64,000 nt of DNA from Calothrix sp. NIES-4105. Its GTDB lineage: Bacteria > Cyanobacteriota > Cyanobacteriia > Cyanobacteriales > Nostocaceae. The DNA lies in NCBI RefSeq assembly GCF_002368415.1, contig NZ_AP018292.1, forward strand, positions 124,001-188,000, written 5' to 3'. The notes under the pieces are model-generated. The model ran no database searches, was not told the origin of the DNA, and saw only the letters and a program-made list of their open reading frames with translations. Each line of letters begins with the position of its first letter. Position 1 is the stretch's first letter. This document shows positions 23,987 to 33,346 of the stretch, piece by piece. Made by a program: the position numbers and the translations under genes.

Positions 23987-26900
23987 TTAGGTATTTAAAG
24001 ATGCTTTAGTAATACCTAACAGCATTGGCGTATACTGCGCGCGGGCGCCACCTGTAATTGCCATTGCTTCGTTAACCTGCTCAATTTGGCGCAATTCGAC
24101 TAACTCACCAGGAAGCATTGTAGTGTCACCACCATCATCGACACGCACTTTCGAGGTCATCTGACAGACGATAACTTCGATGTGTTTATCGGCGATATCA
24201 ATGCCTTGCGATTGGTATACTGATTGCACTTGGTCAACGAGGAAGTTTTGAACTTTTTGCAGGGCAACACTAGCACAGGCATAAATGCCATCAGAGTTAC
24301 CAAGGTTGAAGAACAGTTCTAAAATTTCATGGGGGTTTGCTAAACCGTCGGTTAGTTGTTGTCCAGCATCTACTGGTTGACCATCGGTAATTATTAAGTT
24401 TTGTCCAGGCCCGAGGTTGTAATCTGTGACGACACCATTTGACTCAATAACTTTAAGTCCGATTGCTTCATCGCCATCGCCATAAACAACTTTAACTTCG
24501 CCACTACGCTTGGCTAATATACAAGCTTCTTTGGGTTTGCGTGCTTCGAGCAATTCTTCAATCCGTGGTAAACCCTGGATGATGTCCCCTGTTTTCGCAC
24601 GTTCAAATACTAGTAGTACTAGATTATCACCTCGCTGTACCAAACCACCGTCTTCAACTTGCAGTACTGCTCCAGGACTAACGCGATAAGGGCGCCCAAT
24701 ACGTATTTTTATAGCATTACCAGTGGCTAATGCTCTTGGGGAACTCGTCGCGGCACTTTCGGAATTAGATACACTTATAACTTGTCCAGATTCAGCTGCT
24801 CTAACACCAGGAGCAATAAGCGAACCTTCAACTATTAAGTCTCCCGCACCAACTAGTGGCACCGTAGTTGTCGAAACAGTCATAACATCGCTGTTACGTA
24901 AGACTAAACAACGACGTACAGCTTCGGCGCCTTTTTGAACACCGCGAACTACACCACCTTCTTTACATAGAATTTGGGTGCGGGCAACAACGGCGCCCGA
25001 AGCAATTGTTTGTCCGTCTGTCACCTCAAGATTTGTTTGTGTCGATCCAGTTGTCGCATCTGCGGATACATCACGACGAATCACTAGTGATTCAAGGATT
25101 ACTAATTGTAGCTTAATATTTGCATCTTCGCTATCTGGTACCAACTCAATATCAGCTGCTAAGGGTGATGCGTTATGGTCAACGTCTGAACCTACAGCAT
25201 CAATTTCTAATACTAGTTGTGTACGTAGAAGTTCTACACCTTCTACCGATTTGACTCGCTCTGAATCTTTGTATGGTAGACGTTGTACCGCGCGTAGTTG
25301 AATCGAGCGTCCTGTTTGTTGACTTACAGATGTTGTTGATGGCACATCTGGCTCACTAGGAACTGCAAATTCAACTACTGGACGTGATATTAGTGCTGGA
25401 CCTTCGGGTGATTCGACATATTCTATGTAGCGTAGTTCGGTGAAAGTACGCCCCATAAATTCTTCACCCGGTTGTACAAATGTTCCACTTCGTCCCATTA
25501 CTGCTTCTGGGTCATCGACCATAAGAAGTTCACCTGGTTTGACTACGACTTCGCGCAGAATGTCGTTTTTCTGGGTGACTTCGATTACACCGCTGTTTGA
25601 TGTAAATATGTCTTTAACTATTTCGTCGCCGGCGTTGACAAATTGACCGTCTTCTACTAGCAACAATGAAATATCTTTGTTAACTTCGTGCGTTTCTTCG
25701 GGTATCCATAGTAGGCTACCACCGACGGTAACTTCGTAACCAAGTTTAGCTTTGCCCTTTTTCTGGACTTCTACACCTGCGAACTTGAGTAAACCGCCTG
25801 TGGTTGTACGGTAGCGGTCGTCGATTAGTTCGGCTACGACTTGACCGTTTTGAACTTTTGTTCCTGGTGTCGCGCGTAGGTTAAAGACTTGATTATTTCC
25901 GGTTGTGACTAGATAATTATTTCGACCATTGGAGGAATTCGAGGTTACGGTTGCAGAATCGAGAATAACCGAAGCGGTAATTATTTCGATTTCTCTAGTA
26001 CTTTTACCTGGTTGAATTTCGGGCAAACGTACTACACCACCGTGAACTGTTGTAAGTTGAGTTTCTGCGAGTACCCCTAGGGTTTCTACACTTTCTGAGT
26101 CTTTTACGACTAGTTCGGATAGGGGCGGTAAGTTGTAAACATCACCTGACAATATCCAGATCAAACCACCTCTGGAAGCTGTTGTGGTTGTGTTACCTTG
26201 ACGGTCGGTTTTTTGTTCGGCAACGACTTCAGAGAATTTTACTTCACCTGCAAGGTCGGTCGCTACATCTTTTACGGCTTTTTCGGTGTTGCCACGAGAA
26301 GCCCGTCCTGGTAATAAGACTTCTGCGACGAGTTGCCCAACTTTTACTTTTTGACCACTCGACACATATAGTGTCGAACCTTGGGTAATACCAACTTCGG
26401 TTATAGTGCCTGCACTATCTTCGATTGTGATGTTGCCGTTGGTTTCTACATATAAAGCGTCTTCACCGTGACGAGTTCGGTAGGGACGTGTTCGTAGTTT
26501 CTTGGTAAATTTTACGGCGCCTTCGTGTTCGGAGCGTACTTGTTTTGCTACCTCACCTGTGAATACACCACCTGTGTGGAAAGTACGCATGGTTAACTGA
26601 GTACCTGGTTCACCGATACTTTGCGCGGCAATGATTCCGACCGCTTCGCCCAAGTCAACCATTTTGGCGTGTGCCAAACTCCATCCGTAACAATGTTGAC
26701 ATACACTTCGCGCGGCTTCGCAAGTTAGAGGAGAACGGACAACTACTTCGGTTACACCACTTTTCTCAATGCGCTTACCTAATTCCTCAGAAACAGGTGT
26801 ATTACGTTCGGCAATAATTTCTTTTGTTTTGGGGTGACGAACTTGCTCATTTATAACTCGTCCCATTAAACGAGTTGCCAAAGGAATCAAGGTTTTATCA

Positions 26901-27115
26901 CCTTCGGTCATAGCGATTACTGGAATACCACGGTCGGTACCACAATCAATTTCCCGAATAATTACGTCTTGGGATACGTCAACCAAACAACGAGTAAGAT
27001 AACCAGAGTCTGCTGTACGTAACGCTGTATCTACTAATCCTTTATGGGCGCCATAAAAGGAAATAATATACTCTGTTACCGTTAAACCTTCACGGAAGTT
27101 AGTTTTAATTGCTAC
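23987..27115 (-). pseudogene. rpoC2: RNA polymerase beta-prime' subunit (rpoC2), lacking both ends
   Basis: About 1,042 codons are open in one frame. Conserved features are [27 protein letters not shown], the zinc cysteines [14 protein letters not shown], the universal [18 protein letters not shown], the long cyanobacterial SI3-type beta-rich insertion, and the C-terminal [25 protein letters not shown] followed by stop. Standard cyanobacterial RpoC2 has roughly 190 more N-terminal residues and a further C-terminal portion (from the recalled DSFISAASF block). The upstream frame begins at a stop at 27152-27154, without start or ribosome site. GGAR replaces the usual GGAP. The frame is intact over 3.1 kb, so it is either a recent copy or a retained module. 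No rpoB/rpoC1 is adjacent. Confidence 0.85.
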
Positions 27116-27189
27116 AAACTGATTGTTTTGATAACAAAATAAGATTGGTGATTATAAAATATTCTCAAAGAGGGCGCGTATTCAAATAA

Positions 27190-27238
27190 GAAATAAAAAC
27201 AAGAAAATTGAAGGTTGGGCGAAATGCATAACCTTCAA
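27190..27238 (-). terminator. Intrinsic terminator of the 27271 gene
   Basis: TTGAAGGTT (27208-27216) pairs with AACCTTCAA (27230-27238). Leftward it is followed by a run TTTTCTTGTTTTTATTTC. It ends the small leftward gene and separates it from the rpoC2 fragment, so the fragment is not transcribed from that gene. Confidence 0.7.
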
Positions 27239-27270
27239 TGCTAGTTACCATAAATTATTTAGACATGCCT

Positions 27271-27450
27271 CTATTTCTTATTGGTCGTTTTCAAAAGGGT
27301 TTTTGAATACCTAGTAATAGCAAGCATGAACATAGACATTGCAAGTATGACAGCTACAGTACTACCTCCTTGTTGTAAGAGAGTTGAAACATTGTCTTGC
27401 TGCACATTACCTTGAGTATTTTGTACAATTTGATACTCTTCTGTTTTCAT
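27271..27450 (-). CDS. Small single-pass membrane protein (59 residues)
   Basis: It has AGAGGTAG ahead of the ATG at 27450. The N-terminal half is Gln/Asn-rich (TEEYQIVQNTQGNVQQDNV), and VAVILAMSMFMLAITRY is a transmembrane helix with a basic end (KTLLKTTNKK). It is complete and followed by a terminator. The role is unknown. It sits between the truncated rpoC2 and the EAD1-sigma gene. Confidence 0.65.
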   Translation of the reverse strand: MKTEEYQIVQNTQGNVQQDNVSTLLQQGGSTVAVILAMSMFMLAITRYSKTLLKTTNKK

Positions 27451-27507
27451 GAGCTTTCTACCTCTAAATAAGTTTACAGACGTTCACAGAGTTTTTAAGC
27501 TAGAAAT

Positions 27508-27590
27508 GCTCGATACAGAGTAGACTATAGTTAGAAATAATTAATACAACAATGCTCGGTAGTCTACTTTGTTGGTTGTCGAGCTATTTT
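27508..27590. other. Long imperfect inverted repeat
   Basis: GCTCGAtACagAGTAGACTA (27508-27527) pairs with TAGTCTACTttgttggtTGTCGAGC (27560-27584), with a T-run after the right arm (27586-27593). It could be a terminator on the plus strand or a small RNA. No gene is found from 27600 to 28070. Confidence 0.4.
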
Positions 27591-28075
27591 TTTGCTTTAT
27601 AACAATCATTCTAATTACTACTGTACAACGATGGTAGTAAAATTTACCCATCTTTTATTATATTTTATGCAATTCTTATTTTTCTCCCTCAAAACTAAAG
27701 TTATGTCAAAAGGTAGATAGACAAAAATGCAATTAAGTTTTTGATACTTGTGTTTACTTGTGCATACGTAAATAAAATCTTATTAGTTAACGAATCTATA
27801 AGAAAAAGCAGTTAATAAATGGTTACTTTCAATCGTGTTTAGGTACATAAATAAAAAAGTGATACAATCAATACTTAGGTTTCTCACAAGTACTATGCCA
27901 TATATTTTATAACTTTTGCATAGACGTTGTTTTAAGCTTTTAAGAGGTTAATAATTTTAAAATTTAGGTTTTACAAGGCTTTGAGAGATGCGATGAGAAA
28001 ATTAAAAATTTAGGTGCATGAAAATAAAGAAATAAGTAAAGTTTTGTATATTTTAGAATAGCATCAAATCTGCTA

Positions 28076-28118
28076 AAAAGCTTGTCACTAGACCCTGAAA
28101 TCTTTCGGGTCTAGTGAC
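28076..28118 (-). terminator. Intrinsic terminator of the EAD1-sigma gene
   Basis: GTCACTAGACCC (28084-28095) pairs with GGGTCTAGTGAC (28107-28118). Leftward it is followed by AAGCTTTTTAG. The same TCACTAGACCC word also occurs in direct orientation between 28200 and 28260, at the gene's end. Confidence 0.65.
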
Positions 28119-28235
28119 ATAGGCGCCTTTGTCACCCCTTCAGGGGGTTAAAATAAAGTGAAAGCTTGCCGCTGTGGCAAACTAATCCTTTAAGTTACAA
28201 TGGGTCTAGTGACAAACGGTTCTGTGACGGAAATA

Positions 28236-29780
28236 TTATCGTTCCAGTGACACGTCGTTTTGTGAACATTTTTTAAAATAAATTTCTCGTAGATTTTCAA
28301 GCGCGCGTTTACCTCTTCTTGCCAATACATATGTTGGAAGTTCAACTCCATCAGTTGATAGTTGTTCAGCAATATCTTTCCATGCTAGTTGACGGGAAAA
28401 GCGCATTGTCAGTAACTTTTTATCTTGGATGTCCAACTCATTAAATGCTTCATTTAAACGTTTATAAAGCTCACTTTCATCTGCTTCTGGCTGCTGTAGG
28501 CTGTTATCTATAAATTCTTCAAAGTCAAAGTTTTGACTATCTACGGTTTGATATAGAGTTTCTTTTCTACTTATTTCATTGATGATATGCAAGCCAGTTC
28601 TGCGTAACCAAGCTGGAAGATTATAAATTTTTTTACCAGAATCAATTGCTTTTGATAAACGCAAAATAGCTTCATTGAGAATCTCGTCTGGTTCATATTT
28701 AGCTAATAGTCTATACTGTCTAAGGCGGAAACGGTAAAAATGACGCAAAGCTGCAATTAAAAACTCATTACCTAATTGTGATAATTCAAGTTCAATCGAT
28801 TTTTTTTCTAATAAACTGACACTTGAGCCTCCACTAAGAGCATCATAATTCTCGGTTTCCAGATGCTCATAATTTTTTATAGTTTGACGTAGTGCTAATG
28901 CATATTCATTGGTCGGGTTTATTTCTTCTAGCTTTTCTATAGCTAATTTCGTTAAATTGCTTTCAGATGTTTCGTCAATAATTACTTCACTTTCACTTTC
29001 ATTTTCATCCTTTCTACAATTCTCACCCTCTATATAATCAACATATTCGATATTGTTACCTAATATTTCGGTTAATTGTCCAGACTCAAATAGTTGTTTT
29101 ACTCGTTCTAATCCTTCTGGCGTACCATCAAGGATGAGCCGAATACTACCTTCTTCAACGCGAATAATTTCTATAGATGCATCACCAGACATTTTTTGAA
29201 TAAGTTTAAGAATAGCTTTTAATTTTGCTTCATCTACTTCATCAAGTGTACCTGCGATAGCAAATGCTAGCTGCTTTTTACTAGCTTTAAGTTTACCATT
29301 ACTGTTTTCCAAGTCTTTATCGATAACATTAGTTTCATACATACTTACTGTCTTTGCGCTAATGTAGTCCTGTCCTACTTCTTCACATTCATTAATACCT
29401 TTAGTTTTTATCTCTTCTGCTTCCGGTAATTGCTGCTTCTCTTGCAAAACGCTTTCGTGCCTTTTAACAGCTAGGTTGTGCGGGTTTGTTCTATGACACA
29501 GTTCCTGCGAAAATATCTCAAGTGTTATAGCAATAGTTTTTAATTTTGTATTTCCTGGGTTTGTTGTATATGCTGCACGGATTAAGTCTTTAATCCATCC
29601 GTTTACTTCTGCTGTTTGCACTGTTCTGAAAATAATTTCTTGTAAACTACCTTCGCATACAATTGCTTCCAAATTCTTATCCAACTCATATAACAGCATT
29701 TGCTCTAATGCTGATTTCTTCGGAAAAGCACTCATTAAAGCTTCTTGTATTTCCTTACGCTGCTGTGTGGATAAGCTCAT
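28236..29780 (-). CDS. EAD1-sigma70 fusion protein
   Basis: From ATG 29780 it encodes 514 residues. Residues 8-80 (IQEALMSAFPKKSALEQMLL, VCEGSLQEII, GWIKDLIRAAYTTNPGNTKL) fit effector-associated domain 1 (EAD1), a small helical recruitment domain of bacterial conflict and signalling proteins. Residues 167-245 are a beta-alpha module (SIEIIRVEEGSIRLILDGTPEGLERVKQLFESGQL) that I know mainly from proteins bearing such domains. Residues 335-405 look like sigma70 region 2, with LPAWLRRTGLHIINEISR, and 440-497 like region 4, with the HTH LAWKDIAEQLSTDGVELPTYVLARRGKRAL. EAD1 is mostly found with ATPases and peptidases; a sigma partner is uncommon to my knowledge. It could tie a recognition signal to transcription. 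A GTG at 29819 would add 13 residues. Confidence 0.7.
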   Translation of the reverse strand: MSLSTQQRKEIQEALMSAFPKKSALEQMLLYELDKNLEAIVCEGSLQEIIFRTVQTAEVNGWIKDLIRAAYTTNPGNTKLKTIAITLEIFSQELCHRTNPHNLAVKRHESVLQEKQQLPEAEEIKTKGINECEEVGQDYISAKTVSMYETNVIDKDLENSNGKLKASKKQLAFAIAGTLDEVDEAKLKAILKLIQKMSGDASIEIIRVEEGSIRLILDGTPEGLERVKQLFESGQLTEILGNNIEYVDYIEGENCRKDENESESEVIIDETSESNLTKLAIEKLEEINPTNEYALALRQTIKNYEHLETENYDALSGGSSVSLLEKKSIELELSQLGNEFLIAALRHFYRFRLRQYRLLAKYEPDEILNEAILRLSKAIDSGKKIYNLPAWLRRTGLHIINEISRKETLYQTVDSQNFDFEEFIDNSLQQPEADESELYKRLNEAFNELDIQDKKLLTMRFSRQLAWKDIAEQLSTDGVELPTYVLARRGKRALENLREIYFKKCSQNDVSLER

Positions 29781-30008
29781 TTTGGAGTTAAAGTAATAAT
29801 TTATCAGGAGACAGCACACTGATAGAAAAAGGTTTACTTTATTCTACAGTATTATAACGATGTATGAGTGTTATGAAGCTCCTAATCGTACAGGTGCCTT
29901 TATCACCCCTTCAGCTAGATTATTGTCAAAACTAATAATTTCCTGTTACATCGGCGCCGTATGAACATCTGGATACTTATAGATACTGGCGCCTACTTCC
30001 TGCATACC

Positions 30009-30048
30009 CAAATACTTCAATACCTGGGTATCTATAAGCCCTGGTATA
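30009..30048. repeat. STRR heptamer repeat
   Basis: Heptamers aaatact-tcaatac-ctgggta-tctataa run after GGCGCC palindromes, in the same style as the repeat at 39948. Confidence 0.6.
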
Positions 30049-30074
30049 ATTATAAATATTCAAGGGAGTAAAAT

Positions 30075-30320
30075 ATGCCGAGTTTCAGGGAGTATTTAAG
30101 GACTTACCACAAAGGGTAAGATACACCGATAGGTGATTTGTACAAGGATGCTACAGACCTTCGTAGAGCTAGGTTTAGTACAGATTATGAGGACGCTTGG
30201 CAGGGAGAAACTGTAGAAACCTTAAGAGAGTTCATGCAAAAGCACAATGCTTGTTATGAAGCTTATCAGGTGTTGGAGGAAGCTGAGGAAGAATATAAAA
30301 AGTATTGCAAAAAGTTTTAG
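30075..30320 (+). pseudogene. YozE SAM-like domain protein with in-frame TAA
   Basis: The ATG at 30075 (GGGAG upstream) reads MPSFREYLRTYHKG, then TAA (30117-30119), then in the same frame DTPIGDLYKDATDLRRARF. The recalled pattern of YozE/SAM-like proteins is SF..WL......DPIGDLA.DA, so the TAA interrupts one domain. Reinitiation at TTG 30138 is conceivable but would lose the N-terminal half. An otherwise intact 81-codon gene suggests a recent nonsense mutation. Confidence 0.6.
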
Positions 30321-30329
30321 GTTGTGGGA

Positions 30330-30450
30330 ATTGGCGCCTGTCTTTGATGAGTGGTTGTGGGAAGTGGCGCCTGTTTGTGATGAGTGGGCACGAGCGTTAT
30401 GTTTGTGGGAAGTGGCGCCTGTTTGTGATAAGTGGGCGCCTGTAATGAGT
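30330..30450. repeat. Tandem repeat of a ~35-bp GGCGCC-containing unit
   Basis: TTGTGGGAAGTGGCGCCTGT plus TTGTGATGAGTGG recurs three times, with slight variation at the first unit. All copies keep the same frame (LWEVAPVCDEW), but no gene is evident. It may be a local expansion. Confidence 0.65.
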
Positions 30451-30607
30451 GGTTATGGCAGGAACGTGCCAAAACGGGAAAATTGTACGTTAAGGAATTT
30501 ATGTAAGTCTTGAAACCCTTGCCTTACAATCATTTCAGCAAATTATAATTTGTACTTTTTGTTCTGAGAGAGCGTAAATTATCAATATTTACAGGCGCCT
30601 AATTATT

Positions 30608-30642
30608 AGATACTTAGATATTCAAGTATCTAGATATTTGTA
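30608..30642. repeat. STRR heptamer repeat
   Basis: Units agatact-tagatat-tcaagta-tctagat lie after an AGGCGCCT palindrome at 30593. Confidence 0.6.
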
Positions 30643-30720
30643 AGCTGGCACCTGTATTTCCCCCCTAACCCCCCTTAATAAACAAGGCTTTATGTACTAG
30701 CGGTTGGCACCGCAAAATAA

Positions 30721-30998
30721 TTAGGGTGCGCTTAGGAGCATTTGCTGAATCAAAAACGCACCCTAACAACCATAAAGCCTATAGCACCACGATTTTTAAG
30801 TACCTATGTTCGTAGTATCTAGGCGCCATAAATCTATTAGGGTGCGTTCGAGGTCATTTCTAGGGAGATAAGCGCACCCTAACAACCCCAAACAGCACAG
30901 TACCAAGGTTATTAAGTACTGATGTTTGTATAATTTCCGGCACCACTAATAATTAGGGTGCGTTCAAAGGCATTTTTAGAGAAACAAGCGCACCCTAA
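30721..30998. repeat. Three 46-bp inverted-repeat elements in a 116-bp tandem array
   Basis: Copies at 30721-30766, 30837-30882 and 30953-30998 are each exactly 46 bp. All have perfect 10-bp ends TTAGGGTGCG/CGCACCCTAA and variable middles. The starts are spaced exactly 116 bp apart. Two more copies lie at 31371-31416 and 31853-31898. Confidence 0.8.
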
Positions 30999-31009
30999 TA
31001 ACACACAAT

Positions 31010-31309
31010 CTATTTGCTCAAACCCTTGATATAGTAACTCCGGTACTTACCATCGTAGCGAAACCGTAGATATGGATACGGTCCATAACCATTTATGATT
31101 TTCCATTCAATTCTGGTGCCACCACTAGAACCGCATTCTGGGCGTGATTTTTCTTGCATATCCTCTTCGTCTTCTTCATTATCAATCGCTTCGATTAACG
31201 CCTTTAGACCTGCAAGTAAATCAAGCCGTTCGACTTTAGACAGCTGTCCTGCTTGTTGTAATATGCCTTCTACAGTTGGTTCTGACTCTGATTTCTTACG
31301 CTTTGCCAT
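31010..31309 (-). CDS. DUF6788-like hypothetical protein
   Basis: From the MAKRKK start it encodes 99 residues. A basic/acidic N-terminus and VERLDLLAGLKALIEAIDNEEDEED are followed by GGTRIEWKIINGYGPYPYLRFRYDGKYRSYYIKGL. The latter is the pattern GPY-Y/L-RY-GK-SYYIG of small DUF6788-type proteins. A longer start at 31366 would add 19 residues. The gene lies between two 46-bp hairpin copies. The function is unknown. Confidence 0.55.
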   Translation of the reverse strand: MAKRKKSESEPTVEGILQQAGQLSKVERLDLLAGLKALIEAIDNEEDEEDMQEKSRPECGSSGGTRIEWKIINGYGPYPYLRFRYDGKYRSYYIKGLSK

Positions 31310-31370
31310 ATAGAAGTAGATGCGCGGCTTAGTACAGTACAGTTCACCTTCAGAAAACTTATTCATATTG

Positions 31371-31416
31371 TTAGGGTGCGGTTATTAACAACTACTGCAC
31401 GTTGAACGCACTCTAA
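31371..31416. repeat. 46-bp inverted-repeat element (fourth copy)
   Basis: It begins TTAGGGTGCG and ends CGCACTCTAA with one mismatch at the right arm. It lies upstream of the leftward gene at 31309. Confidence 0.75.
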
Positions 31417-31493
31417 CAAAGTGATTAGGGCATTTGGGCGCCCCTACAAAGAGCGCGTCATGAAACTAATAAGTAAATACTGGATGATATATA

Positions 31494-31521
31494 TTGTAAG
31501 ATGTAAGCTAACGTCTTACAA
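31494..31521. promoter_or_regulatory. Operator/promoter of the HTH gene at 31564
   Basis: TTGTAAGA-N12-TCTTACAA is a perfect 8-bp inverted repeat 43 nt before the ATG. A -10-like TATATAT is just ahead. Autoregulation by the following XRE-like protein is likely. Confidence 0.55.
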
Positions 31522-31563
31522 TGCCAATATGGCAAATAGTTTAACTTTGGAGAGTGAGCAGCT

Positions 31564-31812
31564 ATGTTAAAAGTAAAAATGAAGGTCAGGCGTACTATAG
31601 ATAGAGAAACTCCTGGGTTGGGGCAGCGTATTAAAGAAGCAAGAATGGCAGACGGGCGCCCGCTTGAGGTGATTTGCGCGCTTGCTGGATTATCTCGTGT
31701 TCATTGGTACGACATCGAGTCAGAAAAAGTTAGAAATGCATTACCAGAGGAGACGCTTCGCAAAATTGAAAAGGTACTCGGTGTTGATTTTGATGTTAAT
31801 TTCGATGCTTAA
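31564..31812 (+). CDS. Small XRE-like HTH protein
   Basis: This encodes 82 residues; a good ribosome site (TTTGGAGAGTGAGC) precedes the ATG. The core GLGQRIKEARMADGRPLEVICALAGLSRVHWYDIESEKVRNALP and tail LRKIEKVLGVDFDVNFDA match the 7347 protein closely. It stands alone among the hairpin repeats. It probably represses itself through the inverted repeat at 31494-31521. Confidence 0.85.
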   Translation: MLKVKMKVRRTIDRETPGLGQRIKEARMADGRPLEVICALAGLSRVHWYDIESEKVRNALPEETLRKIEKVLGVDFDVNFDA

Positions 31813-31852
31813 GAATAATTTTTATGCTTATAAGGTGCCTTGGCATAAATTA

Positions 31853-31898
31853 TTAGGGTGCGCTCAGAATAATTTTTCGGGACACAAGCGCACCCTAA
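31853..31898. repeat. 46-bp inverted-repeat element (fifth copy)
   Basis: It has perfect 10-bp ends TTAGGGTGCG and CGCACCCTAA and lies 40 nt after the HTH gene, where it could end transcription. Confidence 0.75.
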
Positions 31899-32006
31899 CA
31901 AAACTAAATTCTATAATCTTTCATTAGTAATATAGTTCTAGTATGATTATGATGCTAGGCGCCAGTAATAGCGCGAAGATGAAAATTTTTAATAAATAGT
32001 AATACT

Positions 32007-32606
32007 ATGGATATTGCAGAGTGGCGAAAGTTTTTAGAAAAATACAGTATGGAGTTGCTTCAGGATGAAGATATAGCGTTTGAAGTGCCTGAAGAAGTTA
32101 ATTCGAGCAAGTGGATGGGATATTTACCTACTAGTGAATCACAAATACTTGCAGCAGAAGAAAGAATTGGTATAAGTTTACTTCCTTCTCTGCGAAATTT
32201 TTACTCAGTGACTAATGGCTGGCGGACAACAGGTACTTGCATTTACGATATCCTTCCGGTGGAAGAAATCGATTGGCTTCAAGTATGTGATGACCATCTT
32301 TTTGAAATAGCGCTCAATGCCGAAAATAATAATGGTGAAGGATGGACAAACCCTGAAGGTTTAGCTGATTACCGCTATGAACAAGGAACGCGAGTAAAAA
32401 GGTCGTTAGTAATTAGTTCTTGGGGAGATGCAGCAATTTGGCTTTTAGACCCCGGAGAAAAAGACGCGCGCGGAGAATGGTCGGCTGGTCGATGGGCTTC
32501 TTGGAATCCTGCAATGGATTGGTTAACTGCTAGTTTCGCAGAATTGATGTTACAAGAATTGGAAAGTTTCTTGGAAATCCGTGATAGTCGCGAAGTATTC
32601 TCATAA
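32007..32606 (+). CDS. SMI1/KNR4 (SUKH) family immunity-like protein
   Basis: This encodes 199 residues. The middle reads SESQILAAEERIGISLLPSLRNFYSVTNGWRTTG and then ISSWGDAAIWLLDPGEKDARGEWSAGRWASW. These are the SUKH hallmarks (an ILAAEERIGxxLPxxLxxFYxxxNG unit followed by a Trp-rich strand pair). Such proteins often protect cells from polymorphic toxins. No toxin gene is next to it, so it may be an orphan immunity gene or have another role. Confidence 0.8.
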   Translation: MDIAEWRKFLEKYSMELLQDEDIAFEVPEEVNSSKWMGYLPTSESQILAAEERIGISLLPSLRNFYSVTNGWRTTGTCIYDILPVEEIDWLQVCDDHLFEIALNAENNNGEGWTNPEGLADYRYEQGTRVKRSLVISSWGDAAIWLLDPGEKDARGEWSAGRWASWNPAMDWLTASFAELMLQELESFLEIRDSREVFS

Positions 32607-32717
32607 AAATACAACACGTGAAGTACTAAAATACAGACAATTCGGCTCCTGTTTGGATAAATTATGTACAGTTAAATTATAGATATCGGCGCCACATCTA
32701 AACAGGCGCGCATGATT

Positions 32718-32829
32718 TAAGTATCTAAATATCTAAGTGTCTAAGTATTTAAGTGCTTATAAGTATCGGTGCCTATGAACGCGAAACTACAAAACAATTA
32801 AAAATGACAATGACAACAGATTGTTGTCA
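32718..32829. repeat. STRR heptamers followed by a TTGACAAC-type palindrome
   Basis: Heptamers fill 32718-32764. TGACAAC-(AGATT)-GTTGTCA is at 32811-32829, 93 nt upstream of the HTH gene at 32922. The arms match those upstream of vapE at 34875-34940 and inside the ParB-like gene at 37734. Confidence 0.65.
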
Positions 32830-32921
32830 AAAACAATCCCGTGTGTTGACGCCTTCCCCCTCCCATACGCTTCAAATGCTTTATGCTTTACTAGTAGGAC
32901 TATAAATATATATTTAATTTT

Positions 32922-33239
32922 ATGTCAAGTTTCACTAGTAAAAAATTAATTATGCTCGAACTTGATGTGATTGGTTCGGTGGAGTGGAACCAGCAGTTAG
33001 GTACAAGGTTAAAAGAGATACGAGGTAAAGTTTCTCGCCGCGCGCTAGCTGAAAAAATCCTCGATAAATACGACTATAAGGTGTCACAGCAATACATACA
33101 GCTTATCGAGCATCCTGAAGGTAACGAGAAGGCGCCTGCTACAGTATCCTTCAAGCTGTTGAGGTATTTAACAGAAGCACTCGGAAGCGATGTTTATGAA
33201 TTATTTAACTCTCCAGAAATTTTAACTAGAAAAGCTTGA
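32922..33239 (+). CDS. XRE-family HTH regulator (module B)
   Basis: This encodes 105 residues. A short leader is followed by WNQQLGTRLKEIRGKVSRRALAEKILDKYDYKVSQQYIQLIEH, an HTH_3 fold, and a C-terminal helix TVSFKLLRYLTEALGSDVYEL. It is related to the regulator at 6153 that precedes the primase-helicase of module A. It is the first gene of the rightward module that contains vapE and the second ParB-like protein. It may act through the TTGACAAC palindromes or through its own site. Confidence 0.8.
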   Translation: MSSFTSKKLIMLELDVIGSVEWNQQLGTRLKEIRGKVSRRALAEKILDKYDYKVSQQYIQLIEHPEGNEKAPATVSFKLLRYLTEALGSDVYELFNSPEILTRKA

Positions 33240-33273
33240 AAAAATAGAGTGTTACTAGTAAACTATAAATACA

Positions 33274-33316
33274 ACAAAGGCGATGCCCCGACTGCAATCT
33301 GACGCATCGCCTTTGT
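33274..33316. terminator. Strong hairpin between the HTH gene and the next gene
   Basis: ACAAAGGCGATG (33274-33285) pairs perfectly over 12 bp with CATCGCCTTTGT (33305-33316). It is probably a terminator/attenuator; no long T-run follows. Confidence 0.5.
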
Positions 33317-33346
33317 CCAAACCAGTTACATAGGTTCATTATTATC

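Noticed and set aside
24723-26388. Several open frames opposite rpoC2
   Set aside because: They lie antisense to a strongly conserved coding frame and have no ribosome sites; their composition follows from the rpoC2 codons.
11614-30320. Recoded or read-through stop codons (TAG at 11842, TAA at 30117)
   Set aside because: Other genes in the window end normally at TAG and TAA, no suppressor tRNA is seen, and nearby pseudogenes have similar stops.
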